A DNA stretch of 64,000 bases from Betaproteobacteria bacterium (GCA_019136545.1 JAGVUA010000151.1:1-64000); one strand, 5' to 3'. Shown: positions 9,258-20,645, counted from the first letter of the stretch. Program-made: numbers and translations. The notes: generated by a model from the letters alone, not told the origin.

Positions 9258-11137
9258 CCGCCAAGGTCGAGCTACTGGCGCCGGCGAAGACGGCGGCGAT
9301 CGGCCGCGAAGCCATCCTGCACGGCGCCGACGCGGTTTACATCGGCGGCCCGGCCTTCGGCGCCCGCGACAAGGCGGGCAATGCGATGCAGGACATCGCC
9401 GAACTCGTCGCATTCGCGCACAAGTTCAACGCCCGCATCTACGTCGCCCTCAACACCATCCTGCGCGACGACGAGTTGGCGCCGGCGCGCCAGCTCGCCC
9501 ACGACTGCTGGAACGCCGGCGTCGACGCGCTGATCGTCCAGGACATGGGCCTGCTGGAGCTCGACCTGCCGCCGATCGACCTGCATGCCTCGACGCAATG
9601 CGACATTCGCACGCCGGCGAAGGCGCGCTTCCTCGCCGACGCCGGCTTCTCGCAACTGGTGCTGGCGCGCGAACTGAGCATCGACGAGATCAAGGCGGTG
9701 CGCGCCGCCGTGCCGGCCGACGTGGTGATCGAGCATTTCGTCCATGGCGCACTGTGCGTCGCCTACTCGGGCCAGTGCTACATCAGCCACGCCCAGACCG
9801 GCCGCAGCGCCAATCGCGGCGACTGCTCGCAGGCCTGCCGCCTGCCCTACACGCTGCAGGACACAGGCGGCCGCGTGGTCGCTTTCCAGAAACACGTGCT
9901 GTCGCTCAAGGACAACAACCAGAGCGCGAATCTCAAGGCACTGATCGATGCCGGCGTGGCGAGTTTCAAGATCGAGGGTCGCTACAAGGACGCGCCCTAC
10001 GTCAAGAACATCACCGGCCATTACCGCCGGCTGCTCGACGCGCTCGGCGTGCAGGCAGCGTCCAGCGGTAGCACGGAACTCCACTTCACGCCCGCCCCGG
10101 ACAAGACTTTCCATCGCGGCGCCACCGATTATTTCAGCCGCGGCCGCCAGGCCGACATCGGCGCCTTCGACACGCCCGCCTTCATCGGCGTGCCGCTCGG
10201 CACGGTGGCGACGGTCGGTCCGGATTTCGTCGATATTGAGACCCATGACACCATGGCCAACGGCGACGGCCTGGCCTGGCTGCACAAGCGCGAGGCCGCC
10301 GGCATGCAGGCGAACACGGTCGAGAAGATCGGCGCAAACCTGTGGCGCGTGCGGCCCAACGAGCGCGTCGCCGACCTGCCCGGCCTCAGGCCCGGCCTCG
10401 CCCTCCACCGCAACCGCGATCATGCCTGGGAACAAGCGCTGACGAAGACCTCGGCCGAGCGGAAAATTGCCGTCGCCGCCCACTTCGCCGAAACCGAGGA
10501 TGGATACGCGCTAACGCTGACCGACAGCGACGGCGTCGCCGCCATGGCAAGCATCGCCTGCGAAAGTCAGCCGTCGCGGCACGCCGAATTGGCCGAAACG
10601 ATGCTGCGCGAACCGCTCGGCCGGCTGGGCAACACCGACTTTGTCTTGTCCGACCTGTCTGTGGCCTGGGCCGAGCCGCGCTTCATCCCCAACTCGCTGC
10701 TCAACCAGTTGCGCCGCGACGCCGTGGCTGCGCTGATCGAGGCGCGTCGGGCCGCTTATCGAAGACCGCTGCGCCGCGCCGCCGTCGAGCCGCCCGTACC
10801 TTACCTGGAGGAATCGCTGTCTTTCCTCGCCAACGTCTACAACGCCGCCGCGCGCCGTTTCTACGAGAAGCACGGCGTCAAGCTGATCGCCGCCGCCTAC
10901 GAGGCGCACGAGGAAACCGGCGAGGTGCCGCTGATGATCACGCGCCACTGCCTGCGCTATTCGTTCAGTCTCTGCCCGAAGCAGGCCAAGGGCGTCACCG
11001 GTGTGCAGGGCCAGGTGCGCGCCGAGCCGATGGTGCTGATCCATGGCCATGACAAGCTGCGGCTGGAATTCGATTGCCGGGCCTGCGAAATGCACGTCGT
11101 CGGTAAAATCAGGAAACATCGACTCGCGGCGCGTTGA
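9254..11137 (+). CDS. rlhA: U32-family 23S rRNA hydroxylase RlhA
   Basis: At 627 residues this matches RlhA (YdcP), the peptidase-U32-like protein that hydroxylates C2501 of 23S rRNA. The N-terminal U32 barrel starts at 'VELLAPAKTAAIGREAILHGADAVYIGGP'. The U32 signature 'EHFVHGALCVAYSGQCYIS...GDCSQACRLPY' supplies cysteines thought to hold an Fe-S cluster. A C-terminal cysteine pair (FDCRACEM) is also conserved. The GTG start overlaps the helicase stop, so translation is coupled; both proteins act on rRNA. Dispersed-repeat copy 3 falls at about residue 437 (ESQPSRHA). Confidence 0.88.
   Translation: MTAKVELLAPAKTAAIGREAILHGADAVYIGGPAFGARDKAGNAMQDIAELVAFAHKFNARIYVALNTILRDDELAPARQLAHDCWNAGVDALIVQDMGLLELDLPPIDLHASTQCDIRTPAKARFLADAGFSQLVLARELSIDEIKAVRAAVPADVVIEHFVHGALCVAYSGQCYISHAQTGRSANRGDCSQACRLPYTLQDTGGRVVAFQKHVLSLKDNNQSANLKALIDAGVASFKIEGRYKDAPYVKNITGHYRRLLDALGVQAASSGSTELHFTPAPDKTFHRGATDYFSRGRQADIGAFDTPAFIGVPLGTVATVGPDFVDIETHDTMANGDGLAWLHKREAAGMQANTVEKIGANLWRVRPNERVADLPGLRPGLALHRNRDHAWEQALTKTSAERKIAVAAHFAETEDGYALTLTDSDGVAAMASIACESQPSRHAELAETMLREPLGRLGNTDFVLSDLSVAWAEPRFIPNSLLNQLRRDAVAALIEARRAAYRRPLRRAAVEPPVPYLEESLSFLANVYNAAARRFYEKHGVKLIAAAYEAHEETGEVPLMITRHCLRYSFSLCPKQAKGVTGVQGQVRAEPMVLIHGHDKLRLEFDCRACEMHVVGKIRKHRLAAR
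10562..10585 (+). repeat. Dispersed short repeat, copy 3
   Basis: One core mismatch (CGTCGCG for CGTGGCG), variable pair GC, ACGCC intact. Inside rlhA, read in a different frame from other sense copies. Confidence 0.75.
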
Positions 11138-11139
11138 CC

Positions 11140-11751
11140 ATGGCAGGACCATCGCAGGAATTCTGGCAGGACCGCTTCGCCACCGGGCAGATGCCCTGGG
11201 ATCGCGGTCAGGCGAACGCCCAGGTCGCGCGCTGGATCGCGGCAGGCGCGGTGGCGCGCGGCAGCCGCGTCATCGTTCCCGGCTGCGGCCAAGGGTGGGA
11301 GGTTGCGGCGCTGGCGGCGGCAGGCATGGACGTCATCGGCATCGACTATGCCGCCACGGCACTGGACCGCTGTCGGGCCCTGCTGGCGGCCCATGGCCTG
11401 ACGGCCCGGCTGGTCGAGGCGGACGTGCTGCGATGGCAGCCCGAGGCGCCGGTCGACGCGATATTCGAACAGGCCTGCCTGTGCGCGCTCTATCCCGACC
11501 ACTGGCAACGCTACGCCGCGCAGTTGCACGCCTGGCTGCGGCCCGGCGGCCGGCTGTTGGCGCTGTTCATGCAGGCGCGCAAGGATAGCGCAGCCGAAGG
11601 CTTCATCGAAGGGCCGCCCTACCACTGCGACATCAACGCCATGCGCGCCCTGTTCCGGGAACCGGACTGGCGCTGGCCGAAGCCACCCTATCCCACCCTT
11701 CAGCCGGCCGTCGGCCAGGCGGAACTCGCGGTTCTGCTGGACCGGATCTAA
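11140..11751 (+). CDS. SAM-dependent methyltransferase, thiopurine methyltransferase family
   Basis: A 203-residue class I methyltransferase of the TPMT family. It opens with 'EFWQDRFATGQMPWDRG', has the SAM-binding glycine motif VPGCGQGWEVAALAAAG (about 47-63) with the acidic IGIDYA strand, and the TPMT-typical 'EQACLCALYPDHWQRYA' segment. Its substrate is unknown; bacterial members act on thiopurines, selenium or tellurium species, or metabolites. ATG 11140 is chosen over the TTG at 11134, which overlaps the rlhA stop. It is probably the last gene of the helicase/rlhA operon. Dispersed-repeat copy 4 begins three bases after the stop. Confidence 0.82.
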   Translation: MAGPSQEFWQDRFATGQMPWDRGQANAQVARWIAAGAVARGSRVIVPGCGQGWEVAALAAAGMDVIGIDYAATALDRCRALLAAHGLTARLVEADVLRWQPEAPVDAIFEQACLCALYPDHWQRYAAQLHAWLRPGGRLLALFMQARKDSAAEGFIEGPPYHCDINAMRALFREPDWRWPKPPYPTLQPAVGQAELAVLLDRI

Positions 11752-11753
11752 CC

Positions 11754-11777
11754 AGCGTCTCGCGACGGCTGACTTTC
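11754..11777 (-). repeat. Dispersed short repeat, copy 4
   Basis: Intergenic copy immediately after a stop codon. Core has CGTCGCG in place of CGTGGCG, variable pair AG, last base of ACGCC changed to T. Confidence 0.7.
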
Positions 11778-11801
11778 ACGAAGTCCCCGCAAGGGCATCT
11801 T

Positions 11802-11815
11802 TTGACGTGCGTCAA
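11802..11815. promoter_or_regulatory. FNR/Dnr-type site upstream of DUF302-octaheme cytochrome operon
   Basis: TTGAC, four bases, then GTCAA form a palindrome of the FNR/Dnr class (FNR consensus TTGAT-N4-ATCAA; Dnr-type sites often carry TTGAC). Its centre is about 41.5 bases from a start predicted near 11850, the geometry of a class II activator site. Confidence 0.6.
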
Positions 11816-11837
11816 GATGCGCTGAAGCGTATCGGAA

Positions 11838-11843
11838 TATAAG
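11838..11843 (+). promoter_or_regulatory. -10 element paired with the FNR/Dnr-type site
   Basis: TATAAG lies about 30 bases after the centre of the FNR-type palindrome, as expected of a class II anaerobically induced promoter. No -35 box is needed in that arrangement. Confidence 0.5.
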
Positions 11844-11876
11844 AAAACAATGTTATAACGATCGGGGGATCCGGAC

Positions 11877-12425
11877 ATGTTGAAAATCGTGGGTAGCTTC
11901 ATTGTCGGCATCGTGTTCACCGCGGTCCTGGCCTGGAATGCCATGGGCGGCCTCATGTTCCACGAAACCGTCAGTCCCTTCGGCGTCGAGGAAACCGTCG
12001 CCCGCATCCAGCACAACATCCAGGCCGCCGGCAACGGCTGGGCGCTTTCGGGCCTGCGCAATCCGGCCAAGGCCGTGCAGGCCGACGGCGGCAACACCCT
12101 GCCGGTGATGATGGTCGAGGCCTGCAGCACCAAGTATTCCAAGCCCATTCTCAACGAGGATTCGGTGCGCTTTCTGTCCATCCTCATGCCGTGCAAGATT
12201 TCCGTTTATAAGAAAAACGATGGGCGCGTCTATATCGGCAGCATGAACGCCGGCCTGATGGGCAAGATGTTCGGTCCGCTGGTAGGCGACATCATGGGCA
12301 AGGTCGCCCAGGATCAGAAGAAGTTCCTCGTCATGGATCCCAGCAAGCCGGCGCCGCAACTGATCCTGCCCAAGGCCGGCGGCGAAGGCGGCGGCGGTGG
12401 TGGCGGTGGCGGCAGCGGTTGCTGA
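11877..12425 (+). CDS. DUF302 protein with N-terminal membrane anchor and polyglycine-Cys tail
   Basis: A 182-residue protein. An uncleaved signal anchor (KIVGSFIVGIVFTAVLAWNAM) is followed by a DUF302-type domain with 'VSPFGVEETVARIQHNIQAAGNGW', 'VEACSTKYSKPILN' and 'ILMPCKISVYKKNDGRVYIGSMN'. DUF302 domains occur beside respiratory and metal genes but have no settled activity. The last 15 or so residues are almost pure glycine ending in Ser-Gly-Cys, which is unusual. It is the first gene behind the FNR-type promoter and precedes an octaheme cytochrome by 34 bases, so it probably acts with it at the periplasmic face. Confidence 0.75.
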   Translation: MLKIVGSFIVGIVFTAVLAWNAMGGLMFHETVSPFGVEETVARIQHNIQAAGNGWALSGLRNPAKAVQADGGNTLPVMMVEACSTKYSKPILNEDSVRFLSILMPCKISVYKKNDGRVYIGSMNAGLMGKMFGPLVGDIMGKVAQDQKKFLVMDPSKPAPQLILPKAGGEGGGGGGGGGSGC

Positions 12426-12459
12426 TCCGTCCCTTCCCGCAACCGATACGGAGCACATC

Positions 12460-14106
12460 ATGAGAACACCAAGCATCCTCATGGCGGGGCTGGCTGCGGC
12501 GTGCCTGCTGGCATTGCCGGCAAGGGCGAACGACGCGCCCGCCGCCGCCAAGGCGCAGCCCAGTTCGGTGGAACAGCGCGCCGCGCGCACCACCGCCGAC
12601 CACGGCAAGTTTGCCGCCTTGCAGAAAGACTTCAAGAGCGGTCCGGAAGTCACCAAGGCCTGCCTGTCCTGCCACACTGAAGCGGCCAAGCAGATTCACA
12701 AGACCAAGCACTGGACCTGGGAATGGGTCAATCCGGACAACGGCCAGAAGCTGGGCAAGAAAAACGTCATCAACAACTTCTGCACCTCGACCCAGTCCAA
12801 CGAAGCCTTCTGTTCGTCCTGCCATATCGGTTACGGCTGGAAGGACAAGACCTTCGACTTCGCTTCCGAGGAGAACGTCGATTGCCTGGTCTGCCATGAC
12901 ACCACCGGCAACTACAAGAAGCTGCCTGGTCTGGCCGGCCACCCGGCCTACCAGCAGATGGAGTTCCCGGCCAAGTCGGGCAAGATGGTGCCGGCGGTCG
13001 ATTTGCAGGAAGTGGCCCAGAAAGTCGGCGCCACCAACCGCAGCACTTGCGGCGCCTGCCACTTCCTCGGCGGCGGCGGCGATGCCGTCAAGCATGGCGA
13101 CCTCGACACGTCGTTGAAGAATCCGAAGCGCTACCTCGACGTGCATATGGACGCCAGCGGGCTCAACTTCAGCTGCGGCACCTGCCATGCCACCAAGGGC
13201 CACAACATCCCCGGCAGCCGCTACACGCCGGTCGGCAAGGACGTCACCACCAAGCACATGCGCGGCAAGGTCGAGGACGCCAATCCGACCACCTGCCAGT
13301 CCTGCCACGATCAGAAGCCGCACAAGACCGATTCGATCCTGACGGCCAAGCTCAACGAGCATACCGACAAGATCGCCTGCCAGACCTGCCACATCCCGCA
13401 GTTCGCGCGCGGCGGCAAGCCGACCAAGATGCTCTGGGACTGGTCCACCGCCGGCAAGCTGCAGGACGGCAAGCCCTACAAGGTGCTCGACAGCGCCGGC
13501 CACGAGTCCTATGCCAGCATCAAGGGCGACTTCGTCTATGAATCGGATGTCGTGCCGCAGTACCAGTGGATCAACGGCAAGGTGAAGTACACCTTGCTGG
13601 GCGACCCGGTGAACACCCGCGGCGTCACCGAGATCAACCACTATTACGGCAGCGCCGACGACGGTCAGTCGCGCATCTGGCCGGTCAAGGTGTTCCGCGG
13701 CAGACAGCCCTACGATCTCGAGAGCAAGTCGCTGCTGGTGCCGCACACGGCCGTCGCCTACGGTCAGAAGGACGACACCGCCTTTTGGCAGAACTTCAAG
13801 TGGGAAGCGGCGCTCCAGGCGGGCGCCGAAGCTTCCGGGCAGCCTTTCGGCGGCAAGTTCGATTTCGTCGACACCACCATGACCTGGCCGATCACCCACA
13901 TGGTCGCGCCCAAGGACGACGCCCTCACCTGCACGCAGTGCCACAGCAAGCATGGCCGCCTGCAGGGCATCCAGGGCATTTACATGCCCGGTCGCGACGC
14001 CAACAAGTGGCTCGACCTGATCGGCTGGCTGGCCGCGCTCGGCACGCTGATCGGCGTGCTCGGCCACGGCGCATTGCGCATCTACATGAGCAGAAAGGCA
14101 GGTTGA
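12460..14106 (+). CDS. Octaheme c-type cytochrome, tetrathionate reductase (OTR) family
   Basis: A 548-residue periplasmic multiheme cytochrome with a Sec signal peptide (about residues 1-23, ending LPARA). Exactly eight CXXCH motifs are present: CLSCH, CSSCH, CLVCH, CGACH, CGTCH, CQSCH, CQTCH and CTQCH. Spacing and length match the octaheme tetrathionate reductase family. Characterised relatives reduce tetrathionate, nitrite or hydroxylamine, so the physiological acceptor here is open. A C-terminal transmembrane helix (LIGWLAALGTLIGVLGHGAL) anchors it. The ATG has GGAG six bases upstream. It is followed four bases later by a cytochrome b gene, likely its quinol-side partner. Confidence 0.9.
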   Translation: MRTPSILMAGLAAACLLALPARANDAPAAAKAQPSSVEQRAARTTADHGKFAALQKDFKSGPEVTKACLSCHTEAAKQIHKTKHWTWEWVNPDNGQKLGKKNVINNFCTSTQSNEAFCSSCHIGYGWKDKTFDFASEENVDCLVCHDTTGNYKKLPGLAGHPAYQQMEFPAKSGKMVPAVDLQEVAQKVGATNRSTCGACHFLGGGGDAVKHGDLDTSLKNPKRYLDVHMDASGLNFSCGTCHATKGHNIPGSRYTPVGKDVTTKHMRGKVEDANPTTCQSCHDQKPHKTDSILTAKLNEHTDKIACQTCHIPQFARGGKPTKMLWDWSTAGKLQDGKPYKVLDSAGHESYASIKGDFVYESDVVPQYQWINGKVKYTLLGDPVNTRGVTEINHYYGSADDGQSRIWPVKVFRGRQPYDLESKSLLVPHTAVAYGQKDDTAFWQNFKWEAALQAGAEASGQPFGGKFDFVDTTMTWPITHMVAPKDDALTCTQCHSKHGRLQGIQGIYMPGRDANKWLDLIGWLAALGTLIGVLGHGALRIYMSRKAG

Positions 14107-14110
14107 CCGC

Positions 14111-14752
14111 ATGTCCGCCGAACATGACAAAAGCACCAGGATCTACGTCTTCAAGGTCTTCGAGCGCATCTGGCACTGGTCGCAGGCCGCGCTGATCATC
14201 TTCCTGTTGCTCACCGGCTTCGAAGTCCATGGCGCCTTCAGCAATTTCGGCTTCAAGGCCGCCGTCCGCTACCACGTCATCGCCGCCTGGTCGCTGGTCG
14301 GCTTGTGGGTGTTCGCCATTTTCTGGCATCTCACCACCGGCGAATGGCGGCAATACGTCCCGACGCTGCAGAAGGTCGATGCCATGTTCAAGTACTACCT
14401 GACCGGCATCTTCACCAACGCGCCGCACCCTTTCCGCGCCACGCGCTTGAAGAAGCACAATCCGCTGCAGCGCCTCGCCTACCTCGGCGTCATGCTGTTC
14501 ATCGGGCCGCTGATCTGGTTCACCGGCTGGCTCTACATCTTCTACGGCAACTGGCAGGACTGGGGCTGGGACAAGTATCTGTCGCTCAAGTGGGTGGCCT
14601 TCTTCCACACCGCCGGCGCCTTCATGATGCTGGTGTTCCTGATCGCCCACCTCTACCTGACCACCGCCGGCCACACGCCGACATCGCACCTCAAGGCCAT
14701 GATCACCGGCTGGGAGGAAGTGGATGCCGAAGCGCCCGCGGATGCCGATTAA
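14111..14752 (+). CDS. Di-heme cytochrome b/b6-type membrane subunit
   Basis: A 213-residue integral membrane protein with four predicted helices. Histidines suited to bind two b hemes lie in ERIWHWSQ, RYHVIAAW, AFFHTAGAF and LIAHLYLTT. This is the arrangement of formate dehydrogenase gamma/Ni-Fe hydrogenase-type cytochrome b subunits that oxidise quinol. Being four bases after the octaheme cytochrome gene, it most likely delivers quinol electrons to it. The family is secure; the pairing is inferred from operon structure. Confidence 0.85.
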   Translation: MSAEHDKSTRIYVFKVFERIWHWSQAALIIFLLLTGFEVHGAFSNFGFKAAVRYHVIAAWSLVGLWVFAIFWHLTTGEWRQYVPTLQKVDAMFKYYLTGIFTNAPHPFRATRLKKHNPLQRLAYLGVMLFIGPLIWFTGWLYIFYGNWQDWGWDKYLSLKWVAFFHTAGAFMMLVFLIAHLYLTTAGHTPTSHLKAMITGWEEVDAEAPADAD

Positions 14753-14779
14753 ATAGCGGCCATCGGGTTCGTACCAAGC

Positions 14780-14802
14780 CCGGGCGCGTACTCACCGCCC
14801 GG
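14780..14802. terminator. GC-rich hairpin at convergent cytochrome b/TlpA-like junction
   Basis: CCGGGCG, nine bases, then CGCCCGG form a perfect seven-pair stem. The stop codon of the minus-strand gene sits in the loop, and no T tract follows. Confidence 0.35.
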
Positions 14803-15631
14803 AGCGGTCGGCCGCGTCGCGCAGGAAACTTTCATACGCCGGCCAATCATGCACCGGTCCGACATGCGCGAAAACGATCAGTCCGCGCTTGTCGAGCACA
14901 TAGGTGGTCGGGAAGCGGTGGGCGATCTCGCGGTCCCGGATCGTCCGGCCGCCGCCGAGATGAAAATTGTCGTCTTCCTCGCCGCTCGATCCCGAGTCGT
15001 GCAGCGGTAACCCGATGCCTTGTCCTGCCGCCCATTGGCGGGAAACCGCGAACTTTTCGCGCGCCTGCAGCAGCACAAAAACGACGTCCGGCCTGCCGAC
15101 CAGCGCGGCATGGAGCTTCTGCAATTCCGGCATCTCCCGGCGGCAGGGCGGACACCAGGCGCCCCAGAAATGCAGCAGCACGACCTTGCCTCGGTACGAC
15201 GACAAGCGACGCGGCTTGCCGTCGGGGGCATTGAACGCAAGATCTGGCAGGCGCTGCCCCGGTGCACGGCCGACCCCGGCGCGCGCGGCCGCCGCGCCAT
15301 CGGCGTAAGGGCCCCAAAGTCTCGGCCAGCCGGCGGTATCGAACACGGTCCGGCCATCGAGGCCGTGGATGACGCAACGCTGCGCTGTCTGCTTGCGGCA
15401 GATCGCCAGGGCGTTCGCCTCGGCGGCCTGGGCTGTCGCTTCGCCGCTGGTCCAGCCCCAGGCGCCGCCCGGCGCAATGGCGAAGGCGCGATGATCGGGC
15501 GCTTCAAGATATTCACGGTATTCGGCCAGTCCGGAAGCCTCGAGATGCGGCGGCGCTGGCGGCGTTGCCGCCGCATCGGCAAGCATGCCGGCAAGCGCCG
15601 CTAATGCAACACTGAAAACCCGTGAACGCAC
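14792..15631 (-). CDS. TlpA-like periplasmic thiol-disulfide oxidoreductase with N-terminal extension
   Basis: A 279-residue exported thioredoxin-fold protein. A Sec signal peptide (SRVFSVALAALAGMLADAAA) follows a GTG at 15631. The frame is open further upstream, but the signal peptide fixes this start. Residues about 30-110 form an extra domain with 'AFAIAPGGAWGWTSG' and a pair of cysteines (ICRKQTAQRC). The C-terminal half is a TlpA/ResA domain with WGAWCPPCRREMPEL, the CXXC active site. TlpA proteins keep heme-binding cysteines reduced, so it may help mature the convergent octaheme cytochrome; that link is inference. Confidence 0.8.
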   Translation of the reverse strand: MRSRVFSVALAALAGMLADAAATPPAPPHLEASGLAEYREYLEAPDHRAFAIAPGGAWGWTSGEATAQAAEANALAICRKQTAQRCVIHGLDGRTVFDTAGWPRLWGPYADGAAAARAGVGRAPGQRLPDLAFNAPDGKPRRLSSYRGKVVLLHFWGAWCPPCRREMPELQKLHAALVGRPDVVFVLLQAREKFAVSRQWAAGQGIGLPLHDSGSSGEEDDNFHLGGGRTIRDREIAHRFPTTYVLDKRGLIVFAHVGPVHDWPAYESFLRDAADRSGR

Positions 15632-15727
15632 GTTGTTTTTTCCACGCCAGGCCCTGTTCGGATAGGCCCATTCTATGCTCGGGCATCGCTTATGATGCCG
15701 GTACCGCCCAGCGAGGAAAAGCCACCG

Positions 15728-16327
15728 ATGAGCACCACAGACCACAGCGGCAAGACGCCGACGCTAACGCTGGCCGCCCTGGGCATCGAACCCGGCCGGC
15801 CGCTGAACGCCAGCCAGGGCGGCATCGAGGACTTGCGGCGCGACATCCAGATGCTGATGGACATCGAAGCGATCAAGCAGTTGAAGCATGCCTACTTCCG
15901 CTGCATCGACACCGCCAACTTCGAGGAATTGGCCGACTACTTCCACGACGACGTGACGGTGCATTTCATCGGCGGCACCTACGAATGGCAACTAACGGGG
16001 AAGGCCGCGTATCTGGCGGCCGTCAGACAGTCCTTTCACGACCACTGCATCAGCCAGCACAACGGCCACCAGCCCGAGATCCGGATGATCAGCGACACCG
16101 AGGCCACCGGCCTCTGGTATCTCGCCGACCGCGTCTGGCAGTTCGAGCGCCCGTTCCTGACCGTCGGCACGGCGCTGTACGCGGACCGCTATCTCAAGGT
16201 CGACGGCCGCTGGCTGATCCGCGACACCCGCTACCGGCGCATCTACGAGATCGGCACCAAGCTCGAGGCGGCGCCGAAGCCCTCCGCCCACTATCTGGGG
16301 GACTTCGGCACGCCGAAAGCCGGCTGA
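15728..16327 (+). CDS. SnoaL/NTF2-like protein
   Basis: A 199-residue protein with the nuclear-transport-factor-2-like cone fold of the SnoaL_4 type: 'DIEAIKQLKHAYFRCIDTANFEELADYFHDDVTVHF', then an aromatic-rich strand 'TEATGLWYLADRVWQ', and the closing 'YADRYLKVDGRWLIRDTRYRRIYEI'. Relatives include dehydratases, isomerases and bile-acid dehydratase-like enzymes acting on polycyclic substrates. The Tyr, Asp and His positions of that group appear to be present, but I cannot assign a substrate. Start ATG 15728 has an AGGA-type ribosome site. It stands alone between a divergent TlpA-like gene and convergent clpB. Confidence 0.75.
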   Translation: MSTTDHSGKTPTLTLAALGIEPGRPLNASQGGIEDLRRDIQMLMDIEAIKQLKHAYFRCIDTANFEELADYFHDDVTVHFIGGTYEWQLTGKAAYLAAVRQSFHDHCISQHNGHQPEIRMISDTEATGLWYLADRVWQFERPFLTVGTALYADRYLKVDGRWLIRDTRYRRIYEIGTKLEAAPKPSAHYLGDFGTPKAG

Positions 16328-16343
16328 GTTGCCCTGAACTGCC

Positions 16344-18920
<2,577 letters not shown>

Positions 18921-18947
18921 GATCGTTCCCTCAAAGTCGTTACCCGC

Positions 18948-18976
18948 GATGTGGGGATTCCCGCAAAGATTTCAAC
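18948..18976 (-). promoter_or_regulatory. RpoH (sigma-32) promoter of clpB
   Basis: On the minus strand GTTGAAA (18970-18976) and CCCCACAT (18949-18956) are separated by 13 bases. This closely matches the heat-shock consensus CTTGAAA with CCCCATNT. The start would lie about 20 bases before the clpB ATG. The -35 end is only 17 bases from the start of the divergent CoA-transferase gene. Confidence 0.8.
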
Positions 18977-18992
18977 CGCGCATAATGCCAGC

Positions 18993-20573
18993 ATGAGCTC
19001 GAAGATTATGTCGGCCCGCGATGCCGTCGCCCGAATCAAGGATGGCGACACCGTCGGCACCACCGGTTTCGTCGGCATCGGCTTCGCCGAAAACCTGGCC
19101 GTGGCGCTGGAACAGCGTTTCCTCGAAACCGGCGCGCCGCGAGGGCTGACTTTAGTCTATGCGGCCGGCCAGGGCGACGGCAAGACGCGCGGCCTCAACC
19201 ATTTCGGCCACGACGGTCTGGTCGCCCGGGTCATCGGCGGCCATTGGGGGCTGGTGCCCAGGCTGCAGGCGCTGGCGGTCGAAAACCGGATCGAAGCCTG
19301 GAACCTGCCGCAAGGCGTGATCAGCCACCTGTTCCGCGACATCGCCGCCGGCAAGCCGGGAACCTTGACCCGCATCGGACTGGGCACCTTCGTCGACCCG
19401 CGCCAGGGCGGCGGCAAGTTGAACGACAGGACGCGGGACGACCTGGTCCGGCTGATGCCCATCGATGGCGAGGACTACCTTTTTTACAAGGCATTTCCCA
19501 TCCACGTGGCGCTGATCCGCGGCACCACGGCCGATCTCGACGGCAACGTGACCATGGAAAAGGAAGCCTTGACGCTGGAAGCGCGGGCGCTGGCCATGGC
19601 CGCGCACAACTCCGGCGGCATGGTCATCGCCCAGGTCGAGCGCATCGCCGAGCGGAATACCCTCAACCCGCGCCAGGTGAAAATTCCCGGCATTCTGGTC
19701 GACTGCGTGGTCGTCGCCGAACGGCCGGAATACCACGCCCAGACTTTCGCCGAACAGTACAGCCCGGCGTTTTCCGGCGAAATCCGGGTGCCGATGTCGA
19801 CCGAATTCGGGTACTTTGCGCCCTTGCCGATGAGCGAGCGCAAGATCATCGCCCGCCGCGCGGCCATGGAGTTGCGCGCCGGCGCCGTCGTCAACCTCGG
19901 CATCGGCATGCCCGAGGGCGTCGCCGCCGTGGCGGCCGAGGAAGCCGTCATCGACCGGCTGACGCTGACCGCCGAGCCCGGCGTCGTCGGCGGCATTCCG
20001 GCCGGCGGCCTCAACTTCGGCGCAGCCATCAACACCCAGGCCATCATCGACCAGCCCAGCCAGTTCGACTTCTACGACGGCGGCGGCGTCGACCTGGCTT
20101 TTCTCGGATTGGCGCAGGCCGACCGGCAAGGCAATCTCAACGTGTCGAAATTCGGCCCGCGGCTGGCCGGTGCCGGCGGCTTCATCAACATATCGCAATC
20201 GGCGCGCAAGGTCGTGTTCATAGGCACCTTCACCGCCGGGCACTTGGAGATCGCCGTGACCGACGGCGCCCTGCGCATCGTCCGGGAAGGCAAGGCCTGC
20301 AAGTTCGTGCAGGAAGTCGAGCACCGCACCTTCAGCGGCCCGGTGGCGGCGGCGGCCGGCAAGCCCGTGCTCTACGTCACCGAGCGCTGCGTGTTCCGAC
20401 TCTGCCCGGAAGGGCTCGAACTGATCGAGATCGCACCGGGCATCGACCTCCGGCGCGACATTCTGGAGCGAATGGATTTTGTCCCGGTGATGCGCGAAAA
20501 AATAAAGCTCATGGACGCCAGAATCTTCGCCGATCGGCCGATGGAACTGTCCGCCGACCTGGATGCCCATTGA
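18993..20573 (+). CDS. Acyl-CoA:acetate/3-ketoacid CoA-transferase, family I, fused subunits
   Basis: A 526-residue single-chain family I CoA-transferase (YdiF/propionate CoA-transferase type) that moves CoA between carboxylates through a glutamyl-CoA thioester. The alpha-like half opens with '[24 protein letters not shown]'. The beta-like half starts near residue 285 ([30 protein letters not shown]) and contains '[16 protein letters not shown]', which carries the probable catalytic Glu. ATG 18993 is preferred; another Met is five codons in. It is followed by a phasin gene, so polyhydroxyalkanoate or short-chain acyl-CoA metabolism is a reasonable context. Repeat copy 6 falls in the N-terminal part (GAPRGLTL). 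Confidence 0.88.
   Translation: MSSKIMSARDAVARIKDGDTVGTTGFVGIGFAENLAVALEQRFLETGAPRGLTLVYAAGQGDGKTRGLNHFGHDGLVARVIGGHWGLVPRLQALAVENRIEAWNLPQGVISHLFRDIAAGKPGTLTRIGLGTFVDPRQGGGKLNDRTRDDLVRLMPIDGEDYLFYKAFPIHVALIRGTTADLDGNVTMEKEALTLEARALAMAAHNSGGMVIAQVERIAERNTLNPRQVKIPGILVDCVVVAERPEYHAQTFAEQYSPAFSGEIRVPMSTEFGYFAPLPMSERKIIARRAAMELRAGAVVNLGIGMPEGVAAVAAEEAVIDRLTLTAEPGVVGGIPAGGLNFGAAINTQAIIDQPSQFDFYDGGGVDLAFLGLAQADRQGNLNVSKFGPRLAGAGGFINISQSARKVVFIGTFTAGHLEIAVTDGALRIVREGKACKFVQEVEHRTFSGPVAAAAGKPVLYVTERCVFRLCPEGLELIEIAPGIDLRRDILERMDFVPVMREKIKLMDARIFADRPMELSADLDAH
19131..19154 (-). repeat. Dispersed short repeat, copy 6 (diverged)
   Basis: AAAGTCAGC intact, then CCTCGCG for CGTGGCG, and GCGCC for ACGCC. 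Inside the CoA-transferase gene, where the encoded RGLTLVYA is common in the family, so chance is possible. Confidence 0.45.
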
Positions 20574-20645
20574 TGCAGGTCAGGGAATCGTAAGACAGCC
20601 CTGATAGGATAAACCCGTTCAAATTCAAAGGTAAAGGAGATGAGC

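Noticed and set aside
12331..14136. A 601-codon open frame antisense to the octaheme cytochrome
   Set aside because: The sense strand has eight CXXCH motifs and a signal peptide; the antisense product has no recognisable domain.
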